A DNA stretch of 64,000 nucleotides from Niveibacterium sp. 24ML (GTDB taxonomy: Bacteria; Pseudomonadota; Gammaproteobacteria; Burkholderiales; Rhodocyclaceae): positions 124,001 to 188,000 of the forward strand of contig NZ_JAPFHA010000003.1 of the NCBI RefSeq assembly GCF_026586805.1. The letters are read 5' to 3'. A program made the translations under genes and the position numbers. Position 1 is the first letter of the stretch; each line of letters opens with the position of its first letter. Below are positions 1 through 8,972 of this stretch, one piece after another. The notes below the pieces were generated by a model, which was not told the DNA's origin, ran no database searches, and saw only the letters and a program-made list of their open reading frames with translations.

Positions 1-1
1 C

Positions 2-937
2 CCGTTCGACTGGGCCGATCCGCCCGCACTGGAGCGCGATCTGCGTGTGCAACCCTTGCGTGTTGCCGGGCGATTGCGCGGCATTCTGGTGGTGGAGTTG
101 CCGCCGCGTGCGGCGCACGATGGTGCGCGCGATCTGGTCGCCGCGATGGGGCTACTGGTGGCTACCGCCCTTGAGCGCCTGCACTTTGTGGACGTGGCGC
201 AGTCGGCAAGCGTCGAGATGGCGCGCGAGAGACTGCGCAACACCATCCTTTCGGTGCTGTCGCACGACATCCGGACCCCGCTCACCGTTCTGGTCGGGCT
301 CACCGATTCGCTTTCTGCCTCGCCGCTGGCGGGGGCAGATGCAACCCGCAAGACCCTCGCGAGTCTGCGCGAACAGGCCTTGTCGCTGAACGAATTTGCC
401 AATGACCTGATCGACATGGCGCGGCTGCAAAGTGGCGCAAGCCTGCGCCGTGAGTGGGAATCGATTCAGGAGATCGTTGGCGCAGCCGTGGCAAGCCTCG
501 ATGCCCGCTTGAGCAGCCATCTGCTGGAACTGGATGTGCCCTCTGATCTGCCGCTGGTCGAGTGCGACGCGGTGCTCGCATCGCGCCTGGTGGCCAATCT
601 TCTGGACAACGCCCAACGCTATACCCCGGCTGGCAGCACGATCCGTGTCTGTGCGTATGTAACGCCCGGCCAGATGCACCTGAGGGTGGCAGACAACGGC
701 CCCGGCCTTCCGGCGGGTGGCTCGCAGGCGCTCTTCGAGCCCTTTGCCCGCGGTCAGCGCGAAGGCGGGCCATCGGGCTTGGGGCTTGGTCTGGCAATCT
801 GCCGCGCAGTGGCTGAGCTGCATGGCGGGCGGGTTGAGGCCTTGCCGAACAGTCCGCAGGGCTGCATCTTCGAATGGGTGATGCCGCGGCGCGAAATGCC
901 GGTGATCGAGGCCGAAACCCAGGAGGGCGCCGCATGA
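2..937 (+). CDS. kdpD: KdpD sensor histidine kinase, C-terminal part (5' end outside window)
   Basis: The reading frame is open from the window edge, so only the last ~311 residues are present. Visible parts are the end of a GAF-like domain, the H-box SHDIRTPLT with the phosphorylated His, the N-box around NLLDNAQRYTP, and the G-boxes DNGPGLP and GLGLGLAIC of the HATPase_c domain. KdpD is the inner-membrane kinase that senses low K+ or osmotic stress and phosphorylates KdpE. The stop overlaps the kdpE start (ATGA), so the two are translationally coupled. kdpFABC is expected upstream of the window but cannot be seen. The identity as KdpD rests on the paired regulator and potassium context as well as the sequence. 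Confidence 0.9.
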   Translation, partial: PFDWADPPALERDLRVQPLRVAGRLRGILVVELPPRAAHDGARDLVAAMGLLVATALERLHFVDVAQSASVEMARERLRNTILSVLSHDIRTPLTVLVGLTDSLSASPLAGADATRKTLASLREQALSLNEFANDLIDMARLQSGASLRREWESIQEIVGAAVASLDARLSSHLLELDVPSDLPLVECDAVLASRLVANLLDNAQRYTPAGSTIRVCAYVTPGQMHLRVADNGPGLPAGGSQALFEPFARGQREGGPSGLGLGLAICRAVAELHGGRVEALPNSPQGCIFEWVMPRREMPVIEAETQEGAA

Positions 938-1623
938 CGACGCCGCAGACCCTGATCATGGTGGTGGAAGATGAGCCACAGATCCGCCGCCTGGTGGCTG
1001 AGGCCGTGCTGGGCGAGGGCTACCTGGTGCACGAGGCGGCATCCCTGCAGCAGGCGCTGACCGATGCGGCCAACCGCAACCCGGAACTGGTGGTGCTCGA
1101 TCTGGGTCTGCCGGACGGCGATGGCGTTGAATTCGTACGCCGCTTCCGCGACTGGTCTGCCGCGCCGGTGCTGATCTTGTCGGCGCGCCACGATGAAGTG
1201 GTCAAGGTGGCTGCGCTCGATGCCGGCGCCGACGATTACCTGAGCAAACCCTTCAGCCTGCCGGAGCTGCTGGCACGCGTGCGCGCGCTGCTGCGCCGGC
1301 AGTTGCGCGCCCAGGTGCCGCAATCGATCGTCACCTTCGGGTCGGTCGTGCTCGATGTGGCCCGGCAACAGGTCAGCCGCGGCGGCGAACCGGTCCACCT
1401 CACCCCCACCGAATACAAGTTGCTGGTGGCGCTGGTGGCGGGGCAGGGGCGGGTGCTGACACACCGGCACCTGCTGCGCGCGGTATGGGGCCAGGCCTAC
1501 GCCGAGTCGGCGCACTACCTGCGAATTTATCTTGGCCACCTGCGGGCAAAGCTTGAGGACGACCCCGCACGGCCGCGACATTTCATTACCGAAACTGGGG
1601 TTGGCTACCGCTTCCTTGCCTGA
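934..1623 (+). CDS. kdpE: KdpE response regulator of potassium transport
   Basis: This 229-aa OmpR/PhoB-class regulator has an N-terminal receiver with the acidic pair in VVEDEPQ, the phospho-acceptor Asp in LVVLDLGLPDGDG and the conserved Lys in LSKPFSLPE. A winged-helix DNA-binding domain follows, ending with GVGYRFLA. The start was placed at 934 rather than the longer in-frame option: it is an ATG overlapping the kdpD stop, with AGGAGG at 921-926 as ribosome binding site. KdpE activates K+ uptake genes. The kup gene begins 25 bases downstream on the same strand, so KdpDE and Kup may be co-transcribed. Confidence 0.95.
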   Translation: MTTPQTLIMVVEDEPQIRRLVAEAVLGEGYLVHEAASLQQALTDAANRNPELVVLDLGLPDGDGVEFVRRFRDWSAAPVLILSARHDEVVKVAALDAGADDYLSKPFSLPELLARVRALLRRQLRAQVPQSIVTFGSVVLDVARQQVSRGGEPVHLTPTEYKLLVALVAGQGRVLTHRHLLRAVWGQAYAESAHYLRIYLGHLRAKLEDDPARPRHFITETGVGYRFLA

Positions 1624-1648
1624 AGCGCGCTGATCCGGAAAGACATCA

Positions 1649-3532
1649 ATGCCCCACAACAATGAACGCAGTACCCCTGCAGCACTGACCCTCGCGGCGC
1701 TTGGCGTCGTCTTCGGCGATATCGGCACCAGCCCGCTCTACGCAATGAAGGAAGCCTTCGCGCAAACGCACTACCCGCTGGCGGTGACGCCGGAAAACAT
1801 CCTCGGCATCCTTTCGCTGATCGTGTGGACGCTGATCATCGTGGTGACGCTCAAGTACGTGGTACTGGTGCTGCGCGCCGACAACCACGGCGAGGGTGGC
1901 GTCGTGGCGCTGCTTGCGCGGGTGGTCGAACGCTCGGGCGACCGGCCGCGCAAGAAGGCGATCGCGATTGCGCTGGGCCTTGCCGGTGCCGCGCTGTTCT
2001 ACGGCGACGGGGTGATCACGCCGGCGATCTCGGTGCTCTCTGCAGTCGAAGGGCTTGAGGTGGCCACCCCGGCGATGAAGCCCTTCGTGGTGCCGATCGC
2101 GCTGGGCATCCTGATTGCGCTGTTCCTGCCGCAACGGCGTGGCACCGCGAGCGTGGGCCGCATCTTCGGGCCGGTGGTGGCGGTGTGGTTCCTCGCGCTG
2201 GCGGTGATCGGGGTGTCGAACATCTTGCGCCATCCCGAAGTGTTGGCAGCCTTGTCGCCGACCTACGCGATCGGCTTCTTCGTCAGCAACCCGATGGTTG
2301 CGTTTCTGGCGCTCGGCGCCGTGTTCCTGACGGTCACCGGCGCCGAGGCCTTGTACGCCGACATGGGCCACTTTGGCGCCCGCCCGATCCGCGTGGCCTG
2401 GCTCGGCTTTGTCATGCCGGGCCTGTTGCTCAACTACTTCGGCCAGGGCGCGGTGCTCATTGCCGACCCGGCGGCGGTGAGCAACCCCTTCTACCTGTCG
2501 GTGCCTTCGTGGGGGGTGCTGCCCTTGGTGGCGCTCGCGACTGCCGCCTCGGTGATTGCCTCGCAGGCCCTGATTACCGGGGTGTATTCGGTCACGCGCG
2601 AACTGGTGCAGCTGGGCTATTGCCCGCGCATCGCGATCCAGCACACCTCGGGCGCGCAGATGGGGCAGATCTACGTGCCCTTCATGAACTGGCTCTTGCT
2701 CGCGCTGGTGCTGGCGGTGGTGGTGGGCTTCCGCTCTTCAACCAACCTGGCCGCGGCGTACGGCATTGCGGTGTCGATGACGATGGTGATCACCACCTTG
2801 CTGGCTTTCTCGGTGTCGCGGCGCGACTGGAACTGGCCGACCGCGCTTGCAGTGCTGGTGTGGGGGCCCTTGCTGGCGGTGGAATTGGCCTTCTGTGCGG
2901 CGAACGCCACCAAGATCGCTGATGGCGGCTGGTTCCCGCTGGTGTTTGGCGGGCTGCTATTCACGCTCCTGTCCACCTGGCGCCGTGGCCGCGAACAGTT
3001 GGCGCGGCGCAGTGAAGACGAAGGGATTCCGCTTGTGCCCTTCATCGAAGCGCTGGTGGCGGACCCTGCCCTGGCGCGGGTGCCCAGCGCGGCGGTGTTT
3101 CTCTCGCCGCGCTGCGATACCGTGCCGCGCGCCTTGTTGCACAACCTCAAGCACAACATGGTGATGCACGAGACTACGGTGTTCGTGAGCGTGGCCTTCA
3201 TGCAGCAACCTCGTGTGCCGGATTCGCAGCGGGTGCTGGTGGAGCGCATCGCTGCCGGTTGCTGGCGCGTGAAGCTCTACTTCGGTTTCATGGAAGAGCC
3301 CGATGTTCCAGCGGCGCTTGAGTGGTGCGCCGAGCAGGATCTGGCGCTTGAGCCGATGCGCGTCTCCTACTTCCTGAGCCGCGAAACCTTGCTGCCAACG
3401 CCGGGCGAGGGCATGGCCCTGTGGCGCGAGCGGGTCTTCGAGTTCATGTTCCGCAATGCCACCAGCGCGGCGGCATTCTTCAATCTGCCGCCCAATCGCG
3501 TGGTGGAACTGGGGAGCCAGGTCGAGATCTGA
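1649..3532 (+). CDS. kup: Kup (TrkD) potassium uptake permease
   Basis: At 627 residues this is the usual length for the HAK/KUP/KT family of K+:H+ symporters. The N-terminal signature GVVFGDIGTSPLYA is present, followed by about twelve hydrophobic segments and a C-terminal cytoplasmic domain from roughly residue 455. It moves K+ across the inner membrane at moderate affinity, complementing the inducible Kdp ATPase. It follows kdpE by 25 bases on the same strand, an arrangement that groups two K+ systems. The ATG at 1649 is preceded by a GGAAAG-like site. Confidence 0.95.
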   Translation: MPHNNERSTPAALTLAALGVVFGDIGTSPLYAMKEAFAQTHYPLAVTPENILGILSLIVWTLIIVVTLKYVVLVLRADNHGEGGVVALLARVVERSGDRPRKKAIAIALGLAGAALFYGDGVITPAISVLSAVEGLEVATPAMKPFVVPIALGILIALFLPQRRGTASVGRIFGPVVAVWFLALAVIGVSNILRHPEVLAALSPTYAIGFFVSNPMVAFLALGAVFLTVTGAEALYADMGHFGARPIRVAWLGFVMPGLLLNYFGQGAVLIADPAAVSNPFYLSVPSWGVLPLVALATAASVIASQALITGVYSVTRELVQLGYCPRIAIQHTSGAQMGQIYVPFMNWLLLALVLAVVVGFRSSTNLAAAYGIAVSMTMVITTLLAFSVSRRDWNWPTALAVLVWGPLLAVELAFCAANATKIADGGWFPLVFGGLLFTLLSTWRRGREQLARRSEDEGIPLVPFIEALVADPALARVPSAAVFLSPRCDTVPRALLHNLKHNMVMHETTVFVSVAFMQQPRVPDSQRVLVERIAAGCWRVKLYFGFMEEPDVPAALEWCAEQDLALEPMRVSYFLSRETLLPTPGEGMALWRERVFEFMFRNATSAAAFFNLPPNRVVELGSQVEI

Positions 3533-3538
3533 GCGCCT

Positions 3539-5404
3539 TCAATCGGCCTTGGCGAGGCGGTCGCGGCCGGCCTGCTTTGCTTCGTAAAGGGCGAGGTCGG
3601 CGCGGCGCAAGGCGTGGGTCAGGCCTTCGCCCTTGCGCACGCGTGCCACCCCCATGCTGAAGGCGACTCGGTGGCCGGACGGGAGCCCCGCCGCATGCAT
3701 GCCGGCCACCGCAGTGCGCATCCGCTCGAACACCGACTCCTCGGCGCCGGGCGGCGCAACCGGCATCACCAGCAGCCACTCTTCGCCGCCGGCGCGGCCG
3801 AGCATGTCGTCGGGGCGGATCGCGCTCGCGGCTGCCTTGTAGAAACCGCGCAGCACCGCGTCGCCCACGTCGTGGCCGAAGCTGTCGTTGATCTGCTTGA
3901 AGTGATCCAGATCCAGCAAGGCGATCACCGCGTTGTCGCCTTCGCCGCTCGGGCGCGCGATGATGACCTCGGCAAACTGCATGATTGCGCGGCGATTCGG
4001 CGCACCGGTCAGTTCGTCTTGCAGCGCGAGCACCTTGAATTGCTGCTTGAGCGCAACCTGGCGGCGTAGCAGCACCACGCCACTGATCAGCGCGATGACC
4101 GCTGCTGCGAGCCCGCCGGCCAGCGCCAGCTGGCGCGCGCGCTGGGTGGCGATGGTGGCGTCGTTGAGCTGCTGCGTGAGTCGCAGTTGCTTGTTTTCCG
4201 CCTCGCGGCGCTGGGTTTCGAAGCGCACCGTTAGCTCGCTCAAGGCCTGCGCCTGCCGGCTGTCGAACTGGATGCGCTGGGTCCGCAAGACGCGCTCGTT
4301 GGCGGCGTAGGCGGCCTCGAAGCGGCCGAAGGCCGCGTTCACCAGGGCATCGGTGCGCCAGTAAATGGCTTCGTCTTCGGTGGTGCCGGTGGCGAGCAGG
4401 GTGGCCTTGGCGCTTGCCAGCGCGGGCCATGCCGCCGGATCGTGTTGCAAGGCGAGCGCGTGGGCAAGCCGGGCGTCGGTGCGCGCTACCGCAATCGTGT
4501 TCTGGCCCGCTTCCAGCACCGGGCGGGCTTGTTTGAGCAGTGTCGCCGCTTCGCGTGGGTTTCCTTGTTCGAGCAGCAGCGGTGCGAGTTCGCTTTCGGC
4601 GAAGGCAACGCCCATGTCGTCGCCGATGCGGCGGCTCAGCTCGATCGACATTCGCAAGGCGCGTTCGGCATCGCCCCTGTTCTCGCGCGAGCGCTCGACC
4701 GCCCCCAGCTCGTAGTAAATCGTTGCTGCAAGGTAGGCCTGGTGCGCCGGGTCTACCAGTTCCAGCGAGCGCATCCGTTCGCTGGTGCCGCGTTTGATGT
4801 CGCGCAGGCGGTCGTACAGCGTGGCGGACTGGTAGCGCAGTTCCGCTTCGCGCGCGCGGTCGCCGCGTTTCATGAACTGGGCCAGTGCGGCTTCGAAGTG
4901 CGGCACCGCATCCTGGTGGCGCTGCATGGTCCGGGCCAGCGACCAGCCGTACTGCGCACGCACGATGGCCTCGGCGTCGGCATCGCCGCCACGGGCCGCC
5001 GCAGCAAGCGCCAGCTCAAAGGCGCGCAACGCGGTTTTGAAATCGCCCTCGACTGCAGACATTTCCCCATCGACTGCGTGCAACAGGGCCTCGGCGGTGG
5101 CGTCGTGCAGCTCGGTGGCCAGTGGCAGGGCCTCGGCGAGCGCCGGGCGGGTAAGGTTGGAATCGCCGATCAGGTTGTAGGCCATCGCCACCAGGGTCAG
5201 CGATTCGAGCAGCGTTTGCTTGTCGCCGTTCTTGCGCGCCGCCTCGGCTTGGGCAACCGCGTCACTCGCTGCCGTGTAGGGGTTGTCGTCGAGCTTGCCG
5301 CGCAGTTTGAGGGCGTCGGTTGCCCAGGCGGCGCTTGCCGCCAACAGGGCCAGCATCGCGCAAGCAGCGCGGAGGCAACGCAGCGATCGGGTAAGCCTGT
5401 TCAT
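3539..5404 (-). CDS. Secreted/membrane TPR-GGDEF diguanylate cyclase, variant GGEEW motif
   Basis: The 621-aa product starts with a signal peptide (about residues 1-28, ending ASAAWA). A long TPR-like helical region follows to about residue 400, then one transmembrane segment (LALAGGLAAAVIALISGVVL) and a C-terminal GGDEF domain. The expected layout is a periplasmic TPR sensor and a cytoplasmic cyclase making c-di-GMP from two GTP. The active loop reads GGEEW, with Trp where Phe is usual. The product-inhibition I-site is present (RPDD five residues before the GG). The stop lies 6 bases from the convergent kup stop. The ligand of the sensor part cannot be predicted. Confidence 0.87.
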   Translation of the reverse strand: MNRLTRSLRCLRAACAMLALLAASAAWATDALKLRGKLDDNPYTAASDAVAQAEAARKNGDKQTLLESLTLVAMAYNLIGDSNLTRPALAEALPLATELHDATAEALLHAVDGEMSAVEGDFKTALRAFELALAAAARGGDADAEAIVRAQYGWSLARTMQRHQDAVPHFEAALAQFMKRGDRAREAELRYQSATLYDRLRDIKRGTSERMRSLELVDPAHQAYLAATIYYELGAVERSRENRGDAERALRMSIELSRRIGDDMGVAFAESELAPLLLEQGNPREAATLLKQARPVLEAGQNTIAVARTDARLAHALALQHDPAAWPALASAKATLLATGTTEDEAIYWRTDALVNAAFGRFEAAYAANERVLRTQRIQFDSRQAQALSELTVRFETQRREAENKQLRLTQQLNDATIATQRARQLALAGGLAAAVIALISGVVLLRRQVALKQQFKVLALQDELTGAPNRRAIMQFAEVIIARPSGEGDNAVIALLDLDHFKQINDSFGHDVGDAVLRGFYKAAASAIRPDDMLGRAGGEEWLLVMPVAPPGAEESVFERMRTAVAGMHAAGLPSGHRVAFSMGVARVRKGEGLTHALRRADLALYEAKQAGRDRLAKAD

Positions 5405-5487
5405 GCAGCAGCGCCTGACGGGGTGAGGAGGCTGCCCCAGTATGCCCGCTGCCGGGCGCGAGGTGAATCGTTTGTGTGGGCCTTAGG

Positions 5488-5593
5488 GAAGGCCTGAATA
5501 AGTGGCTGCGACGGCGCATCGCTGCGTTGCGGCGTGCTCGCTCGCGCGCCGCGCCTTGCGCTGCATCCCTCTCGCTCACTCATTCAGACCTTC
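5488..5593. repeat. REP/MITE-like palindromic element with 16-bp terminal inverted repeats
   Basis: Positions 5488-5503 (GAAGGCCTGAATAAGT) and the reverse complement of 5578-5593 agree at 14 of 16 bases. They enclose about 74 bases of very GC-rich sequence with internal near-repeats (GCGTTGCGGCG, GCTCGCTCGCGCG). The unit sits between the start of the TPR-GGDEF gene and the stop of the phosphomannomutase gene, and its right arm ends one base before that stop. No protein in it is convincing. The shape suggests a non-autonomous interspersed repeat. The family is not recognised and the copy number is unknown from one window. Confidence 0.5.
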
Positions 5594-5594
5594 G

Positions 5595-6989
5595 TTAACG
5601 GGTGGCGCGCGTCAGGACGTCCAGCGCCAGATCGGGCCAGACAGCCTTGAGCGCAGCCGCGAAGGCTGCCTGGATGCGTGCGAGCGCGGCGTCGTTGTCG
5701 GCCTCGAAGCGCAGCACCGCAACCGGTGTGGTGTTCGATGCGCGCACCAGACCGAAGCCGTCGGCAAATTCAACGCGCAGCCCGTCCAGCGTCACGCGCC
5801 CGGTCTCCCCCGCGAAACGGCCTGTGCCGACGAGCGCTTCGAGCAGCCGTGCCGGCTCGCCTTCGCGCATCCGGATATGCAACTCGGGCGTGCTCACCGC
5901 GTTTGGCAGGGCCTTGAGCGCCGCGCAGGCGTCCGCGCTGCGCGAGAGGATTTCAAGCAGCCGGGCGCCGGTGTAGAGCCCGTCGTCGAAGCCGTACCAG
6001 CGTTCCTTGAAGAACATGTGGCCGCTGAGTTCGCCTGCCAGTGGTGCGCCGGTTTCAGCCAGTTTTGCCTTGACCAGCGCATGGCCGGTCTTCCAGATCA
6101 GCGGCTGGCCGCCGTGCGCGCGAATCCACGGATCCAGGTGGCGGCTGCATTTGACGTCGTAGATGATCGTGCCGCCCGGCACGCGCGCCAGTATGTCTGT
6201 GGCAAACAGCATCAACTGCCGGTCGGGGTAGATGATCTCGCCATCCTTGGTGACGACGCCGAGCCGGTCGCCGTCGCCGTCAAAGGCCAGGCCGACTTCC
6301 GCATCGGTGTCGCGCAGTGCCGTGATCAGGTCGCGCAGGTTGTCGGCTTCGCTCGGGTCGGGGTGGTGGTTGGGGAAATCCCCGTCCACCTCCGAGTACA
6401 GCTCGACCACCTTGCAGCCCAGGCGCTGGAACAGCGCCGGCGCGGTGTTGCCGGCGGCGCCGTTGCCCGAATCGAGCACCACCGTCATTGGCCGCGCGAG
6501 TTTGATGTCGGACGCGATGCGTTCGATGTAGTCGGCGCGCACGTCGGCGTAGCTGAGCGTGCCTTGGCCGTCGGCGAAGTCGCCCTCGATGATGCGCCGC
6601 CGCAGGTCTGCAATCTCGGCACCATGCAAGGTGTGGCCCGCCAGCACGAACTTGAGGCCGTTGTACTCGGGCGGGTTATGGCTGCCGGTGATCGATACGC
6701 AGGTGTGCGTGCCCAGATGATGCGCGGCAAAGTAGGTGATTGGTGTTGCAACACAGCCAATGTCGATGACATTGGTGCCGGTGCTCAGGACGCCTTCGGC
6801 GAAGGCGGCGACAAAGGCGGGGCCCGAGTGTCGGCCATCGCGGCCAAGCACTACCTGGCCTTGCCCGGCCGCACGGGCTGCGCTGCCGAATGCCCGCCCG
6901 ATCTGCCGCACGACGTCCACCGTCAGGGTTTTGTCGACGATGCCGCGCACATCGTAGGCCTTGAAGATTTCTGCTGCGGGGACCTGCAT
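5595..6989 (-). CDS. Phosphomannomutase/phosphoglucomutase
   Basis: This 464-aa alpha-D-phosphohexomutase is of AlgC/ManB type. The phosphoserine loop is VSITGSHNPPEYNG, the metal-binding loop is FDGDGDRLG, the sugar-binding loop is ELSGHMFF, and a C-terminal phosphate-binding segment carries RASNTTP. It interconverts mannose or glucose 1- and 6-phosphates in the cytoplasm, supplying GDP-mannose or UDP-glucose for LPS and exopolysaccharide. The start at 6989 has a strong upstream AGGAG; a longer in-frame reading adds 45 residues unlike the family. It lies downstream of the YheT-like gene on the same strand. Confidence 0.93.
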   Translation of the reverse strand: MQVPAAEIFKAYDVRGIVDKTLTVDVVRQIGRAFGSAARAAGQGQVVLGRDGRHSGPAFVAAFAEGVLSTGTNVIDIGCVATPITYFAAHHLGTHTCVSITGSHNPPEYNGLKFVLAGHTLHGAEIADLRRRIIEGDFADGQGTLSYADVRADYIERIASDIKLARPMTVVLDSGNGAAGNTAPALFQRLGCKVVELYSEVDGDFPNHHPDPSEADNLRDLITALRDTDAEVGLAFDGDGDRLGVVTKDGEIIYPDRQLMLFATDILARVPGGTIIYDVKCSRHLDPWIRAHGGQPLIWKTGHALVKAKLAETGAPLAGELSGHMFFKERWYGFDDGLYTGARLLEILSRSADACAALKALPNAVSTPELHIRMREGEPARLLEALVGTGRFAGETGRVTLDGLRVEFADGFGLVRASNTTPVAVLRFEADNDAALARIQAAFAAALKAVWPDLALDVLTRATR

Positions 6990-7047
6990 TGCTTGCTCCT
7001 GATGGGTCAGGCCGTGGCCTGGGGTGAAAACCGTGGGCGCCGCGCGC

Positions 7048-8026
7048 TCAAGCACCGTGCTCGAAGAAGTGCAGCAGCCGGCGCGGCAGCCAGTCGATGC
7101 GGCCGGGGAAGGGGCCTTCGACAAAACCGACGTGGCCGCCCTGATCGGTCAGTTCAAAGCGCATGTTCGGCCCCAGTTGATCGGGGCGCGGATAGACCGA
7201 GCGAGGAATGAAAGGGTCGTTGCGCGCATTGAGCACCAGCGCCGGCAGCGTGATCTGCGGCAGCAGCGGCTTGGCCGAACAACGCGTCCAGTAGTCTTCG
7301 GTGCCCGCGAATCCGTGCAGCGGAGCGGTGACGACGTTGTCGAACTCGTACAGATTGCGCGCACGCTGCATCCGGGTTCGATCGAACACGCCGGGAAAGC
7401 GCGCCAGTTTCTCCTGGCTGCGCGCCTTCATCGTGTTGAGGAAATTGCGTGTGTAGAGCCGGTTGAAGCCCTGCGCCAGATGATGGCCGCAGGCAGTGAG
7501 ATCCAGCGGCGCGCAGACCGACGCCACGCTGCGCACCACCGCGGCGGCCTTTGAGCCCTCGCGCGCGGCCCAGACCAGCAGGGCGTTGCCGCCGAGCGAA
7601 ACGCCCGCTGCATAGCGGGGCAGGTCGGCAAATTGCGTCGCGAAACGGCGAAGAATCCAGTCGATCTCTTCGGCATCGCCCGAGTGGTAAGCCCGCGCGA
7701 GGCGGTTGGGTTCGCCCGAGCAACCGCGAAAGTGCGCCACCGCGCCGTTCCAGCCCTTGCGATGCAGTGCGCCAAGCAGGGCGCGCGAGTAGTGGCTGCC
7801 GCTTGAACCTTCGAGCCCGTGAAACAGAACAATGAGCGGCCGGCCTGGTCGAATGGCCAGCAAGTCGACGTCGATGAAGTCGCCGTCGGGCGCTTCCCAG
7901 CGCTCGCGACTGAGCGGGGGCAGCGGCGGCTTGATCGCCAGCGGCCAGATCGTCTGGGCGTGGCTGCCCGGTAGCCACGCTGGCGCGCGGTAGGGGGGGG
8001 GGAAGCGGTGGGCTGAGCGGGGTCAT
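7048..8026 (-). CDS. YheT-type alpha/beta-hydrolase, frame interrupted at a 10-base G/C run
   Basis: The main frame (7048-7863 from a TTG) encodes LIVLFHGLEGSSGSHYS with the oxyanion region, the nucleophile elbow GVSLGGNAL and the late His in DQGGHVGF. This matches the COG0429/YheT hydrolase family. That frame continues upstream of the TTG with a clear family N-terminus (AWLPGSHAQTIWPLAI, then APDGDFIDVD). It then runs to a stop at 8023-8025 without any start codon. An ATG at 8026 (MTPLSPPLPPP) is in another frame, and the two join perfectly if the run of ten G at 7993-8002 had nine. Either this is a sequencing indel, a null mutation, or a slippage-controlled start. The substrate is unknown. 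Confidence 0.8.
7993..8002. repeat. Homopolymer tract G(10) at the 5' end of the YheT-like gene
   Basis: Ten consecutive G on the + strand (C on the coding strand) lie about 25-34 bases inside the coding region, exactly where the frame breaks. Nine or twelve C would put the ATG at 8026 in frame with the hydrolase; ten does not. Tracts of this length are typical both of slipped-strand phase variation and of read errors. Confidence 0.8.
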
Positions 8027-8150
8027 TGCGTGTGGACGGTGGCACGAATTGCATCGTCGGGTATCGGATGATGCCACCGTGCCCGCGCCGCATGACGGCG
8101 CCGATCGCTGCCGGCAGGCTTGTCGCCACGAATGTGTCTCGGAGGCAACA

Positions 8151-8972
8151 ATGAACTCACCTGTCTTGCGTCACCACGCGCCCTTGGGCGCCGTGCTTCT
8201 GATCATCATCGCGCTGGTTGCGGCGGGGCCAATCCACACCCCGGCGGGCTATCACGACTTTGCCGACCAGCGCATGCTGGGCCAGTTGCCGCGCGCGGCC
8301 GACGTGTTGTCGAATCTGCCCTTCCTGTTTGTCGGGCTGCTCGGCCTACTGGGCATCGGGCGCGGCCGCTGGTTGAGCGGGCCGGTGGCTTGGTCGCTGC
8401 GTGCGTTCTTTCTTGCGATTGCCGCCACGGCGGTGGGTTCGCTCTGGTATCACCTGCAGCCGGAGGATGCGCGCCTGGTGTGGGATCGGCTGCCGATCGC
8501 ACTGGCCTGCGGCGCACTGCTGGCCGCCGTGCTGGAGGAATGCACTGCGCTGCGGCCGCCGTTTGGCTGGCTCGTCTGGCTGCTTGGCGCGGCGGCAGGG
8601 AGCGTGGTGCTGACCAACGAGGCGCTCATGCTCGCACCGGGTGATCTGCGCGCCTACCTTGGCTTGCAACTGGCCTTGCTGATCGTGGCGCCGCTGCTGC
8701 AATGGCGCGCCGGGCTGGCCTGGTCACAGCGGCGTCTGTGGTTGGCGGCAGTGGCCAGCTATGTGCTCGCCAAGCTGCTGGAAGTGGCGGATCTGCCGGT
8801 GCTGGAGATGACGGGCCTGCTCAGCGGTCACACGCTCAAGCACTTGCTGGCGGCGCTCGGCGCATGGTTCGTATGGCGAGCCTACCGGCTGCGAGCGCTG
8901 GCAGGGCCGGCTCTGGAACGCGACGCAGTGCGTCCGCCGGCTCAGTGGACGACGCGCGGCGTGTCGTCCTGA
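8151..8972 (+). CDS. Ceramidase-like (CREST superfamily) integral membrane protein
   Basis: The 273-aa protein has about seven hydrophobic segments. It carries motifs of bacterial members of the alkaline ceramidase/CREST hydrolase superfamily: YHDFADQR and VLSNLPFL near the N-terminus, a Ser-His unit in GSLWYHLQPED, an Asp in VWDRLPIA, and a late double His in SGHTLKHLLA. The Ser, Asp and three His are the expected metal-hydrolase residues. The start was set at 8151 because GGAGG lies just before this ATG; a longer frame begins at 8049. Substrate and role are not known. Its 3' end overlaps the convergent SnoaL-like gene by 31 bases. Confidence 0.78.
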   Translation: MNSPVLRHHAPLGAVLLIIIALVAAGPIHTPAGYHDFADQRMLGQLPRAADVLSNLPFLFVGLLGLLGIGRGRWLSGPVAWSLRAFFLAIAATAVGSLWYHLQPEDARLVWDRLPIALACGALLAAVLEECTALRPPFGWLVWLLGAAAGSVVLTNEALMLAPGDLRAYLGLQLALLIVAPLLQWRAGLAWSQRRLWLAAVASYVLAKLLEVADLPVLEMTGLLSGHTLKHLLAALGAWFVWRAYRLRALAGPALERDAVRPPAQWTTRGVSS

